A stretch of 64,000 nt of DNA from assembly GCA_034926785.1 (NCBI GenBank), contig JAYFQU010000016.1, positions 13,540 to 77,539 of the forward strand, in the 5' to 3' direction. Below are positions 27,749 to 35,986 of this stretch, one piece after another. Under the pieces are notes generated by a model, which was not told the origin of the DNA, did no database searches, and saw nothing but the letters and a program-made list of their open reading frames with translations. The stretch comes from UBA7703 sp034926785 (GTDB lineage Bacteria > Bacillota > Clostridia > Christensenellales > CAG-138). The translations under genes were made by a program, and so were the position numbers. The stretch's first letter is position 1. Each line of letters opens with the position of its first letter.

Positions 27749-28368
27749 TACGCGTACACCTCCTCGATCTTCTTCGCCGATTCCTCGGTGAGGACCAGCT
27801 GCTTATACTTGAGAATCTCGTACGCGCTCAGGGTGCCGACCAGCGTGGTCTTTACGCCCGGGATATTGCGCGCTGCGCGCTCCACAACGGCGTTGGGTTC
27901 CGGCAGGACGATCAGCGCCTTTTCGGCTTTGATGGCGGAGAGGACCTTGACCATTTCCTTGGTCTTGGCTTCCTTGAGGTTGAGCTCGTTGACGAGCACC
28001 AGCTCGTTGTCGAGCACCTTGCCGGAAAGCGCGGACTTCATCGCAACACGCTTGACCTTCTTGTTCACGCGGATGCTGTAGTCGCGGGGCTTCGGTGCGA
28101 ACACCACGCCGCCATGACGCCACTGGGGCGAACGCGTGGAACCCTGACGGGCACGACCGGTGCCCTTCTGACGCCAGGGCTTGATGCCGCCGCCGGAAAC
28201 TTCCGCGCGGGTGAGGGCGCTCTGCGTGCCCTGACGGCAGTTGGCGAGGTGTGCTCTGACGACCTCGTGGAGAACATATTCATTGACCGGCTGTCCAAAA
28301 GTGTTTTCGGAGAGCTCGTATTCGCCGACCTGTTTGCCGGTGATATCGACAATTGCTACTTTAGGCAT
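27748..28368 (-). CDS. rplD: 50S ribosomal protein L4
   Basis: The 206 residues include GGGIKPWRQKGTGRARQGST and SPQWRHGGVVFAPKPRDYS, the tunnel loop. L4 represses the S10 operon through the leader in gamma-proteobacteria; whether the long leader here works in this way is unknown. Confidence 0.98.
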   Translation of the reverse strand: MPKVAIVDITGKQVGEYELSENTFGQPVNEYVLHEVVRAHLANCRQGTQSALTRAEVSGGGIKPWRQKGTGRARQGSTRSPQWRHGGVVFAPKPRDYSIRVNKKVKRVAMKSALSGKVLDNELVLVNELNLKEAKTKEMVKVLSAIKAEKALIVLPEPNAVVERAARNIPGVKTTLVGTLSAYEILKYKQLVLTEESAKKIEEVYA

Positions 28369-28382
28369 TCTCTTGCTCCTCC

Positions 28383-29009
28383 TTACTTCACGGTGCTCGT
28401 TACGGAAACGAGGCCGCCCTTCGGGCCGGGAACCGCTCCCTTGACGAGCAGCAGGTTGCGCTCGGCGTCAACACGCACGACTTCAAGGTTTTGCACGGTA
28501 ACGGTTTCGTTGCCCATGTGACCCGGCAGGTTCTTGTGCTTGAATACGCGCGAAGGGCTGGAGTTTGCGCTCATGGAACCCGGTGCGCGGTGGAAGTGCG
28601 AACCGTGCGTCATCTTGCCGCGGGCTTGGTTCCAGCGTTTGATTACGCCCTGGAATCCCTTGCCCTTGCTGACGCCGCGCACATCAACCTTGTCGCCTTC
28701 GGCGAACATATCCGCCTTGATGACCTGGCCGACTTCATAGCTGGTCGCGTCCTCGAGCTTGAACTCTCTCATATAACGGAGGGGTTTCACGCCCGCTTTG
28801 GCAAAGTGGCCCGTGTTCGGCTTGTTGGAGAGTTTTGCGCGCAGCTCGCCATAACCGACCTGAACAGCATTGTATCCGTCGGTCCCGACGGTCTTCTTCT
28901 GGATGACGGGGCAGGGACCGGCTTCAATGACTGTCACGGGGATCATGGTACCGTCAGCTCGGAACATCTGCGTCATACCGATCTTTTTGCCCAAAATGGC
29001 TTTCTTCAT
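28383..29009 (-). CDS. rplC: 50S ribosomal protein L3
   Basis: The 208 residues start MKKAILGKKIGMTQMF and include RGVSKGKGFQGVIKRWNQAR and GHMGNETVTVQNLEVV. L3 nucleates folding of 23S rRNA near the peptidyl-transferase centre. It is 17 nt after rpsJ. Confidence 0.98.
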   Translation of the reverse strand: MKKAILGKKIGMTQMFRADGTMIPVTVIEAGPCPVIQKKTVGTDGYNAVQVGYGELRAKLSNKPNTGHFAKAGVKPLRYMREFKLEDATSYEVGQVIKADMFAEGDKVDVRGVSKGKGFQGVIKRWNQARGKMTHGSHFHRAPGSMSANSSPSRVFKHKNLPGHMGNETVTVQNLEVVRVDAERNLLLVKGAVPGPKGGLVSVTSTVK

Positions 29010-29026
29010 GTTTACCTCCGCTTGGT

Positions 29027-29332
29027 TTACAGTTTGATCTCGATGTCAACACCGGCGGGCAGATCGAGCTTCATCAGCGCGTCAACGGTTTTGGAAGACG
29101 GCTGGAGAATGTCAATCAGGCGCTTGTGTGTGCGCATCTCGAATTGTTCGCGCGAATCTTTATACTTGTGGGTTGCGCGCAGAATGGTGACGATTTCCTT
29201 CTCCGTGGGCAGGGGGATCGGGCCACTGACTTGCGCGCCGGTTCTCTTGGCGGTTTCGACGATCTTCTCCGCGCTCTGGTCGATCAGAGAACTTTCGTAC
29301 GCCTTGAGCTTGATGCGAATTCTGTTTGCCAT
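29027..29332 (-). CDS. rpsJ: 30S ribosomal protein S10 / NusE
   Basis: 101 residues from MANRIRIKLKAYESSLIDQS; AGGAGG lies 11 nt before this ATG, and the longer open frame upstream reads leader RNA. It has PIPLPTEKEI and KDSREQFEMRTHKRLIDI. S10 is also the NusE antitermination factor. It is the first gene of the cluster; the tuf, fusA and rpsG genes that often precede it are not in this window. Confidence 0.98.
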   Translation of the reverse strand: MANRIRIKLKAYESSLIDQSAEKIVETAKRTGAQVSGPIPLPTEKEIVTILRATHKYKDSREQFEMRTHKRLIDILQPSSKTVDALMKLDLPAGVDIEIKL

Positions 29333-29747
29333 ATGATTATTATCCTCCTTTGTAATGAGACGGTACACAAGGCCGTGTGTTTCCTTCTTCATAAGGCAGG
29401 CCCAGCCTTTCGGCTGTGCTCTATACTCGTTCGGGACCGGCACGATGCGCCTTGATGAACTCGCCTTCACCCGTGTTGCGGGTGTCGGGTCTGAGCGAAA
29501 ATTACCCGGATGGCAGAACCGGCAACCTCCCGTTCATCCCTTTCGCGCACAAAAACATAGCGTTTGTGGCGCGAACAGATTTATTTTACACGGTTGTTAT
29601 AGGGATTGCAAGAAGAATTTTTACAATTTCGACTGGAATTTTCATCCCGATATGCGCTGTATTCGCGCTTGATCTGCCAAAATTCGGAATCAGTTTCGTT
29701 TTTCACTGTTTTTCAGTGAAAACCGCTTGTTTTCACGATTTCATCGC
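29333..29747 (-). other. long untranslated leader of the S10 operon
   Basis: About 415 nt separate the predicted promoter from rpsJ with no credible gene. The minus-strand RNA has several stem-loops: TTTTCACTG with CAGTGAAAA (about 29700-29720), CGCGCACAAA with TTTGTGGCGCG (about 29544-29573) and CACCCG with CGGGTG (29468-29484). There is no U-run after the last stem, so this is more likely a translation or antitermination control leader than a plain terminator. The ligand is unknown. Confidence 0.5.
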
Positions 29748-29753
29748 TTGAGG

Positions 29754-29782
29754 AGTATACCATGCTCTTTTTGGTTTCGCAA
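29754..29782 (-). promoter_or_regulatory. predicted sigma-A promoter of the S10-spc cluster
   Basis: On the minus strand TTGCGA (29777-29782) and TATACT (29754-29759) are 17 nt apart. It is the best promoter match between the P-type ATPase gene and rpsJ. Confidence 0.65.
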
Positions 29783-29805
29783 GCGAAATGATGTCGGATC
29801 GAAAC

Positions 29806-29841
29806 AAACGGTACGCCGGGAACACTCCGACATACCGTTCT
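29806..29841 (-). terminator. hairpin after P-type ATPase gene
   Basis: AACGGTA pairs with TACCGTT around an inner TCGG/CCGG-type stem; on the minus strand the hairpin is followed by TGTTTCG. It lies about 25 nt after the ATPase stop. The U-run is poor. Confidence 0.45.
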
Positions 29842-29863
29842 TTCTTATATATTAGTCTTCCGC

Positions 29864-31912
29864 TCAGGATTTGGAGATGCGAAACAGCATGAGCGTATTG
29901 AGCACGCAGATGAGCGCAGCGCCCACGTCCGCAAGAATTGCAATCCACATGCTCGCGATGCCAAGCGCGCCGAGTATGAGCGCAACGGTTTTGATGCCAA
30001 GCGCGATGGCGATGTTGCTCTTCGCTTTACGCACCGTACTCTTTGCGGCAAACACCGCAAACGGCAGGCGCGTGAGATCACGCGTTAAGAGCAGCGCGTC
30101 CGCCGCCTCCGCCGCCATTTCCGTTCCGCCTAGGCCGATGGCGACGCCGATATCCGCCCCAGCGAGAACCGGCGCATCGTTGATACCGTCTCCGACGAAC
30201 AGCGTGTTGCCGACCTTCGCGCGGATCTCCCGCATGATGTCGAGCTTATCCGCCGGCTGAAGCGAGGCGAATACCGCTTTCACTCCGAGCGCATTGCCAA
30301 CTTCGTTTGCAGCGGCCGCGCCGTCTCCGGTGAGGATTGCCGTATAGCCCACCGCTTCGTTCAGCCGCGCGATTGCCGCTTTGGAGGTCTCGCGCACGCG
30401 GTCGCCTACATAGATTGCCCCGGCGTAGACCTTGTCGATTGCGACGAGCACGCTCGCGTCGGAATCAACCGGCACGCCTTCCTGCTCCATCAGCGCGCGG
30501 CTGCCGATCGCAATCCTTTTTCCTTCCACCGTGGCAACGATGCCCTTACCTGCGATCTCCTGCGTGCCGGAAGCGACATACCCCTTTGGATCCGCCTTTG
30601 CTATGGCGGACGCGATAGGATGCAGGCTGTGCTGCTCCGCGGCAGAAGCCAACGCAAGAAGTTCGTCTACCGGAAGGGTCGCGCTCTCGACGCGCTGCAC
30701 CGCAAACTCACCTTCGGTCAGCGTGCCCGTCTTATCCAGTACAGCTGCCTTAACGCTCGGCAACCTTTCCAGCGCATCCGCCCCTTTGAACAGCACCCCC
30801 GCCTTGGAGGTGATGGCCAGGCCTGCAAAAAACGTCAGCGGGATGCTGAGCACCAGCGCGCACGGGCAAGAGATAACAAGGAAGATCAGCGCCCTCCGGA
30901 TCCACTCGCTCCACTCGCCTCCGCCAAACAGCGGGGGCAGCACCGCGAGCAGCGCGGCGGCGGCAATCACCGCGGGGGTATAGTAACGCGAGAAACGCGA
31001 AATGAACCGCTCAAGTTCCGGTTTATGCTTTGTCGCGTCCTCAACCGCACGCAGAAGGCGGCTGGTCGAGGATTCCGCCGCAACCTTGTTGACGCGGATG
31101 GTCAGCGGCCCGCTGGTGTTCACCGCTCCAGCGGAAACCTCGATACCGGCCTTGGCCAGCATTGGCCTCGGCTCGCCTGTGAGCATGGCGACATCGAGCA
31201 AACTCTCTCCTTCGACAACTTCGCCATCCAGCGGAATCCGCTCGCCAACCTTGACAAGAATCAGTTCTCCAGCCGCAATCTCCTCCGGCTTCACCATCGT
31301 CTGTTCGCCGTTTGCAACACGGCGCGCCTTATCCGGATGGAGTTCTACCGCGTCCGCAATCCGCTTGCGGCTGCTGCGCACCGCAGCAACCTGCAGTCCT
31401 TCGCCAATGCCATAGAAAATCATAACCGCCGCGGCCTCGGCATAGTCGCCGAGTATCAGCGCGCCGATGGTAGCAACGCTCATGAGCACGTTTTCGTCAA
31501 AAAAGCGACCTTTTACGAAGCCCGTCACCGCGCGGATGAGCACTTCATATCCCGCAAGCAAGTAGGACGCTATGCGAAGGGCGATTTGTATCCAGCCGTC
31601 AACAAACATACTGCCAATCAGCAGCGCAATCGCAATTCCAATCGTAACAAACTGCGACGCCTCCGCGCCCTCATGTTCATGTTCCTGTTCCTGTTCATGA
31701 TCGCGTCCCTGCGCATGCGCGCAGCGCTCGCAAGTTTCGCCATCCCCTTGCACAATCTCGCGCGAAACGGCGCATGTGGCGCCCTCTGAACAGGAATCGT
31801 CGCGGGAATGTGTTTCGTCCTTCTGCTTCGGGTTTCGCCCGCAGACGCAATGCTCCGCATCCAGACCGCAGTATTTGCATTTCTCGCTGGAACCAATCTT
31901 ATATCCCATCAT
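29864..31912 (-). CDS. P1B-type heavy-metal ATPase, Zn/Cd/Pb class, with Cys/His-rich N-terminus
   Basis: The 682 residues contain the P-type core: SCPCALV metal site in TM6, DKTGTLTEG with the phosphorylated Asp, the HSLHPIASAI His-Pro motif, ILTGDG and GDGINDAPVL, and TM8 with DVGAAL, which together match the P1B-2 (Zn/Cd/Pb export) class. The usual HMA domain is missing; the first 80 residues instead have CKYCGLDAEHCVCG, CERC and a His/Glu run. AAGGAG precedes the ATG, which overlaps the end of the ArsR gene. It exports metal ions across the membrane. Confidence 0.92.
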   Translation of the reverse strand: MMGYKIGSSEKCKYCGLDAEHCVCGRNPKQKDETHSRDDSCSEGATCAVSREIVQGDGETCERCAHAQGRDHEQEQEHEHEGAEASQFVTIGIAIALLIGSMFVDGWIQIALRIASYLLAGYEVLIRAVTGFVKGRFFDENVLMSVATIGALILGDYAEAAAVMIFYGIGEGLQVAAVRSSRKRIADAVELHPDKARRVANGEQTMVKPEEIAAGELILVKVGERIPLDGEVVEGESLLDVAMLTGEPRPMLAKAGIEVSAGAVNTSGPLTIRVNKVAAESSTSRLLRAVEDATKHKPELERFISRFSRYYTPAVIAAAALLAVLPPLFGGGEWSEWIRRALIFLVISCPCALVLSIPLTFFAGLAITSKAGVLFKGADALERLPSVKAAVLDKTGTLTEGEFAVQRVESATLPVDELLALASAAEQHSLHPIASAIAKADPKGYVASGTQEIAGKGIVATVEGKRIAIGSRALMEQEGVPVDSDASVLVAIDKVYAGAIYVGDRVRETSKAAIARLNEAVGYTAILTGDGAAAANEVGNALGVKAVFASLQPADKLDIMREIRAKVGNTLFVGDGINDAPVLAGADIGVAIGLGGTEMAAEAADALLLTRDLTRLPFAVFAAKSTVRKAKSNIAIALGIKTVALILGALGIASMWIAILADVGAALICVLNTLMLFRISKS

Positions 31913-32291
31913 TTTCCCTCTCCTTGTTCTCTTCCATTACCACATATAAAAGGCGCTTAACCATGTCGCCAATCTCATTATCGCTTAAATAGTAAACGGT
32001 TCTCTGACCCCATTTTCGAAAACGAATCACATCGCATTGCCGGAGGATACGCAAGTGGTGCGAAACCGCAGGCTGGCTCATGCCGAGAAGATCCGCCATT
32101 TCACAAACGCACATGTCGCTCACGGCAAGCATGGAAAGCAGGCGCACACGCGTGGTATCCGAAAGGTGCGTGAAGATCGCCGCAGCGTCCACCGCCGCAT
32201 CCTCACTGGGCAGATGCGCGCGAATCGCCTCTTCATGTTGCTGATCAATGTGGCTTTCGCCGCAGATCGGAGTCGCATTTAAATTTTTCAT
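31899..32291 (-). CDS. ArsR/SmtB-family metal-responsive repressor (CadC-like)
   Basis: The 130 residues form a winged helix: LSDTTRVRLLSMLAVSDMCV, CEMADLLGMSQPAVSHHLRI and GQRTVYYLSD. The DMCVCEM sequence matches the alpha-4 cysteine metal site of CadC-type sensors, and Cys10 in PICGESH may add a ligand. It overlaps the ATPase gene by 14 nt, so it most likely represses this operon until Cd, Pb or Zn is bound. Confidence 0.93.
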   Translation of the reverse strand: MKNLNATPICGESHIDQQHEEAIRAHLPSEDAAVDAAAIFTHLSDTTRVRLLSMLAVSDMCVCEMADLLGMSQPAVSHHLRILRQCDVIRFRKWGQRTVYYLSDNEIGDMVKRLLYVVMEENKERENDGI

Positions 32292-32299
32292 AAGCCCTC

Positions 32300-32349
32300 G
32301 CTTATATAAACGTTTGCTTATATACTAGCACTTTACTAGTCTTTGTCAA
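32300..32349 (-). promoter_or_regulatory. promoter and operator of the arsR-ATPase operon
   Basis: On the minus strand a perfect TTGACA (32344-32349) is followed after 16 nt by TAGTAT (32322-32327), with TATATA 3 nt further on. The element ACTAGC-N5-ACTAGT (32324-32340) lies in the spacer, and TATATAA-N8-TTATATA (about 32303-32324) covers the start region. The latter resembles AT-rich ArsR-family operators. Confidence 0.65.
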
Positions 32350-32364
32350 GCATCTTTTTCACAG

Positions 32365-32389
32365 CAAAAAACGGGCCCCCGAAGGAGGC
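32365..32389 (-). terminator. intrinsic terminator after GntR gene
   Basis: On the minus strand CGGGCCTCC-TTC-GGGGGCCCG is followed by TTTTTTG, about 15 nt after the stop of the GntR gene. It is a strong intrinsic terminator. Confidence 0.85.
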
Positions 32390-32406
32390 CCGCCGGTCGC
32401 AGACGT

Positions 32407-33078
32407 TTATTTCATCGTATTGGGAATAAACTGCTTGGCGTTGAGAATATGGTCGCGCAGAAGCTTGCACGCGCTTTCAAAATCACCCTCGCGGCAACTC
32501 AGCATAATCGCCTCGTGCTCGTTAATAGAAACCTCGCGCGTCAGCGGCGTTCCATAAAAGCTTACGCGCAGATATCGGTCGATATTCGCGTGTACCAGTT
32601 CTAAAAGAAAGTTGGCCATGGAGTTGGCGGCGTGAGCCGTGAGTATTTCGTGGAATTTGTAGTTGAGCTCCTCGGAGCGGACAATATCCTCGACCGGTGT
32701 TTCCCGCTGCTGGCGGACAACCTCTTCCAACGCGTCAAAATCCGCTTTCGTCAGCATCGGCGCGCTGTTGCGCATCATCATAACGGAGAGTGTCGCGCGC
32801 ACTTCCATCATATCCAGCAGTTCACTGCGGGTCAATTCCGTCACCGCCGCGCCGCGGTTCGGATGGATACGGACAAGCCCCTGCGCTTCCAGCCTCCTGA
32901 GCGCTTCCCGAACGGGAATGTGACTCACGTTCAGCGCCGCCGAGATCTCGTCTTGCTTGAGCTGCATCCCGCCTGGCAATTTGCCGCTGATGATCCCTTC
33001 CCGCAGGACGTGAAAAATCCACTCCTGTGTGGCGCCAACGCGCGGCCCCACCTGTTCCGCTATTGTTTTGTAATCCAT
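32407..33078 (-). CDS. GntR-family regulator, FCD (FadR) subfamily
   Basis: The 223 residues have an N-terminal winged helix (GMQLKQDEISAALNVSHIPV, REALRRLEAQGLVRIHPNRG) and a helical FCD effector domain with ligand-type residues (ELNYKFHEILTAHA, NEHEAIMLSCREGD). FCD domains bind small acids or sugar acids with a metal. GAGGTG precedes the ATG. It may control the nearby GH4 and kinase genes, but this is not shown. Confidence 0.9.
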   Translation of the reverse strand: MDYKTIAEQVGPRVGATQEWIFHVLREGIISGKLPGGMQLKQDEISAALNVSHIPVREALRRLEAQGLVRIHPNRGAAVTELTRSELLDMMEVRATLSVMMMRNSAPMLTKADFDALEEVVRQQRETPVEDIVRSEELNYKFHEILTAHAANSMANFLLELVHANIDRYLRVSFYGTPLTREVSINEHEAIMLSCREGDFESACKLLRDHILNAKQFIPNTMK

Positions 33079-33192
33079 AATTCACCTCATAAAGATTGAG
33101 AGTTGAATATCCTAAAGCCTACGAAAGCATTATATATGATCGATTGAAAGAACGCAACCTTTTTGCATAATGTGTACTGCTATGCATGAAAA

Positions 33193-33211
33193 AAGCCGGG
33201 CTGACCGGCTT
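33193..33211 (-). terminator. intrinsic terminator after XRE gene
   Basis: On the minus strand AAGCCGG-TCAGC-CCGGCTT is followed by TTTTC. A second, longer hairpin without a U-run (CCCTTCGCC with GGCGAAGGG, about 33323-33347) lies just after the XRE stop. The rest of 33079-33360 shows nothing else. Confidence 0.75.
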
Positions 33212-33360
33212 AGAGAATCGAATCATCTTTGAGCGTCTGCCCGTGGGATCGGCACGGAATCGGCTCGCGCTATGACTTTTCCTGACAATGGTTTGTGTGC
33301 CTCTCATCTGCTGTGCCCCACCCTTCGCCCGGGCAGGCGAAGGGCAGATCACAAGCGAAA

Positions 33361-33696
33361 TCAGCGTCCGTACTTCACGCGCTCCAGGCGGATGAGCGCC
33401 ATCACGCCATCACGGATCTCCGCCGGCAACCGGTCGGCAAGCGCAACGTCGTTACGGTACGACTGCATGCCTTCCGTGTCAAACAGATAGCTCGGTTCCT
33501 CGGTGAGGCCCAGAATGCTGTCGGTTGACGTGTTGTAATGGGTGGCAATTGCGACGAGAGACGCAATATCCGGCATGCAGCGGTTGGATTCCCATGCGGC
33601 TACGGATTGCTGCACGACTCCTACCGATTCACCCAGTTGCTGTTGTGTCTCGCCATGAGACTTGCGAAGTCTCTTGATACTTGCTCCGATGTCCAT
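33361..33696 (-). CDS. XRE-family transcriptional regulator
   Basis: The 111 residues begin with a Cro/C1-type helix-turn-helix (ASIKRLRKSHGETQQQLGES, VGVVQQSVAAWESNRCMPDI) and continue with a short helical tail. GAGGAGAGAG precedes the ATG. No ligand domain is seen. The gene stands alone between terminators. Confidence 0.88.
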   Translation of the reverse strand: MDIGASIKRLRKSHGETQQQLGESVGVVQQSVAAWESNRCMPDIASLVAIATHYNTSTDSILGLTEEPSYLFDTEGMQSYRNDVALADRLPAEIRDGVMALIRLERVKYGR

Positions 33697-34485
33697 AGTT
33701 GTTCTCTCTCCTCATACATTTATCAGCAGTAGCCGTTCGGATGGTATTTGAACGGTACAACGGATTCGGCGCGTCTAAAAAAATCACGCCTTTTGTTTAA
33801 TCCACGCAAATACGCGAATAAACCGTACGATTCATTTTACTATACTTCTGGCCAGATGAAAAGAGCCAGAATATAGAAGGAATGAAACTTTTTTTCCGAA
33901 AATCGTTACATACCGGGCTTTTTGCCATTTTTTTACACATTTATCGACCTTTTACGCGATTCTTTTTGTCGTTCGTTCGACAGGAATCTGCTGTTTTTCA
34001 GATTTGCGCCCGGCATTTCGGTTGCAAGGATCACGCAGTATTCGGTTCATCCTGTAAAAATGCCCGTACAAACAGCATCTTTTCGCCTCACGGATGCGAG
34101 CTGCGCCCGCAACTTATCTATACAATTGCTTCGTTTTGAACACGTGTGCCATCGTTGTCCCGGAAATGCAGCGCAGACGCAATCGGGCGAGCCGGCTTTT
34201 TGTTGCGATGTGACAAAATTATTATAGCGCAACCGGCCGGGTTTTCATAACTTTTTTCGTGCTGTTCAAACATTGTTTCAATATGCATCGAACAATTTTG
34301 CCTTTTGCGGCAAAAATCACTGTTTTTGTATAAAAAAACTCGGTTTTTATCTCAACCATATAGCAGCCAAATTTTTATTTATGATATACTGAGCACGGCG
34401 CGTCGTCATGCGCCGGCTATTACAAATCATCGGTGAAACACCGCGTTTATCAACCGCTCCTTGACTGAATATTTGGAGGCGCCCC
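33697..34485. other. 789-bp intergenic region before GH4 gene
   Basis: AT-richer than its surroundings. No open frame here has both a ribosome binding site at a normal distance and a recognisable domain. A TATACT hexamer at about 34385-34390 lies roughly 95 nt before the GH4 start, with a poor -35. A GGCGC/GCGCC hairpin follows. The partial inverted repeat TTGTTTC...GAACAA near 34271-34293 could be an operator. Confidence 0.4.
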
Positions 34486-35778
34486 ATGGGAATCAAACTT
34501 GCAATCGTTGGCGCGGGCAGCACCTATTGCCCGGAGTTGATGCAGGGGTTTATCCGCCGCAAGGATATCCTCCAGCTCGACGAACTCCGATTGACGGATA
34601 TTGATGAATCGCGCCTGCATATCGTTGGCGATTTTTGTGAACGGCTCCTCTTGGAAAACGGTATTGAGCCGCGCATCATACAAACCTGCGACCTGCCCCG
34701 TGCGTTGGACGGCGCGGACTCTATCGTTGCGCAGATTCGCGCGGGCCGCCTGGAAGCGCGTATTCGGGACGAAAAGATCCCGCTGGAATTCGGTCTTGTC
34801 GGTCAGGAGACGACCGGTATCGGCGGTTTTCTCAATGCACTTCGCACCATTCCGCAGATGGCGCTTATCGCATCCGCAGCGGAACGCTATGCACCGGATG
34901 CCTGGTTCATCAACTTCAGCAACCCTTCCGGCATTGTCACAGAGTATTTACTTAACCATACGCCGGTTAAGGCGGTTGGTCTGTGTAACCTCCCGATTGG
35001 CGCGCAGGAGCGCATTGCGCGTTTGCTCGGCGTCCCTATGGATCAGGTTCGTCTGGAAACCGTCTCCCTCAACCACTGCGGGGCGATCACCGGCGTATAC
35101 GTCGGCGGAGAAAACGTCTTGCCCCGGCTGCTCTCTCCGGCGTCGCTGGACCAAGCCGCCACACTTGAACCCTGGGTCAGCTATTACCGCCCCATCATCG
35201 AGATGCTGGGCGCAATTCCTAACGACTATCTACAGTATTTCTTTTATCGGGAACGAAAATACCTCGAACTTAAGCAGGCGCCGCAAACGCGCGGCGAAGC
35301 CTGTGTGGAGATTGAGTCTCGTCTGCTCTCCTATTATGCGGACGAACGGACGCGCGCCATTCCGCCCATGCTGGCGGAGCGCGGCGGGCATCTCTATTCC
35401 GAGGCGGCGGTCGCCCTGATCGCCTCCCTGTCCGGTGCCACGCCGGGGCATCATGTCGTTGATGTGCAAAACAAGGGGACGCTTGATTTCCTTCCTGAAA
35501 ATAGTGTCATAGAGACCAGCTGCTTTGTTGATCGCGGAAGCTTCACGCGAAATCCTGTCATGGCCGCGCCAAATGCAGCGCTCGTTTCGCTGCTTTCCAG
35601 CGTGAAGGCATATGAAACGCTCGCGGTACGCGCCGCGCTTTCCGGCAATCGAACAACAGCGTTACAGGCGCTTTGCTGCAATCCGATTGCCGCGGATTTG
35701 GATAAAACCGCACCCTGCCTCATGGAAATGCTGGAACAAAACCGTGCGTTACTGCCCGCGTTTTTCCCGCGGTCGTAA
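34486..35778 (+). CDS. family 4 glycosidase, 6-phospho-glucosidase type
   Basis: The 430 residues show an NAD-binding start (LAIVGAGSTYCPELMQG), RAGRLEARIRDEKIPLEFGL, FINFSNPSGIVTE, and the metal ligands Cys167 (GLCNLPIG) and His197 (SLNHCG). GH4 enzymes cleave phosphorylated sugars by an NAD- and Mn-dependent oxidation-elimination route. The overall pattern is closest to 6-phospho-beta-glucosidases (LicH/CelF). The residue after LNH is Cys, where Leu or Phe is common. GGAGG lies 6 nt before the ATG. No PTS gene is in the window. Confidence 0.88.
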   Translation: MGIKLAIVGAGSTYCPELMQGFIRRKDILQLDELRLTDIDESRLHIVGDFCERLLLENGIEPRIIQTCDLPRALDGADSIVAQIRAGRLEARIRDEKIPLEFGLVGQETTGIGGFLNALRTIPQMALIASAAERYAPDAWFINFSNPSGIVTEYLLNHTPVKAVGLCNLPIGAQERIARLLGVPMDQVRLETVSLNHCGAITGVYVGGENVLPRLLSPASLDQAATLEPWVSYYRPIIEMLGAIPNDYLQYFFYRERKYLELKQAPQTRGEACVEIESRLLSYYADERTRAIPPMLAERGGHLYSEAAVALIASLSGATPGHHVVDVQNKGTLDFLPENSVIETSCFVDRGSFTRNPVMAAPNAALVSLLSSVKAYETLAVRAALSGNRTTALQALCCNPIAADLDKTAPCLMEMLEQNRALLPAFFPRS

Positions 35779-35986
35779 TCGCTCGATCGTCGTTTTCGCC
35801 TGCGCGCCCTGGCCGGATGGTCAACCTGTCTGTTGCCGTAACGTTGGGTGCAGGGACTCACATTGCCGCAGAAACCCGGTTTCAAGTTTTCTCCTTCCTC
35901 TCTTTGCCGCTTCATTCATCCGTTCTTTCGCCGCACTCCGAATATTGTTTTTTACCCAAGAACACGCATGATAAGGAATTCGAGCT
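35779..35986. other. 208-bp spacer between GH4 and kinase genes
   Basis: No gene or clear terminator. The two flanking genes read in the same direction and could still be cotranscribed. Confidence 0.4.

Noticed and set aside
29355..29751. Plus-strand frames in the S10 leader
   Set aside because: No ribosome binding site or domain; the region is better explained as leader RNA on the minus strand.
33323..33347. Strong hairpin after the XRE gene as a further element-flanking repeat
   Set aside because: No duplicate of this hairpin was found nearby, so it does not fit the terminator-insertion pattern.
33882..34139. 85-codon open frame on the plus strand before GH4
   Set aside because: The GAAGGA stretch touches the ATG, which is too close for a ribosome binding site, and there is no recognisable domain.
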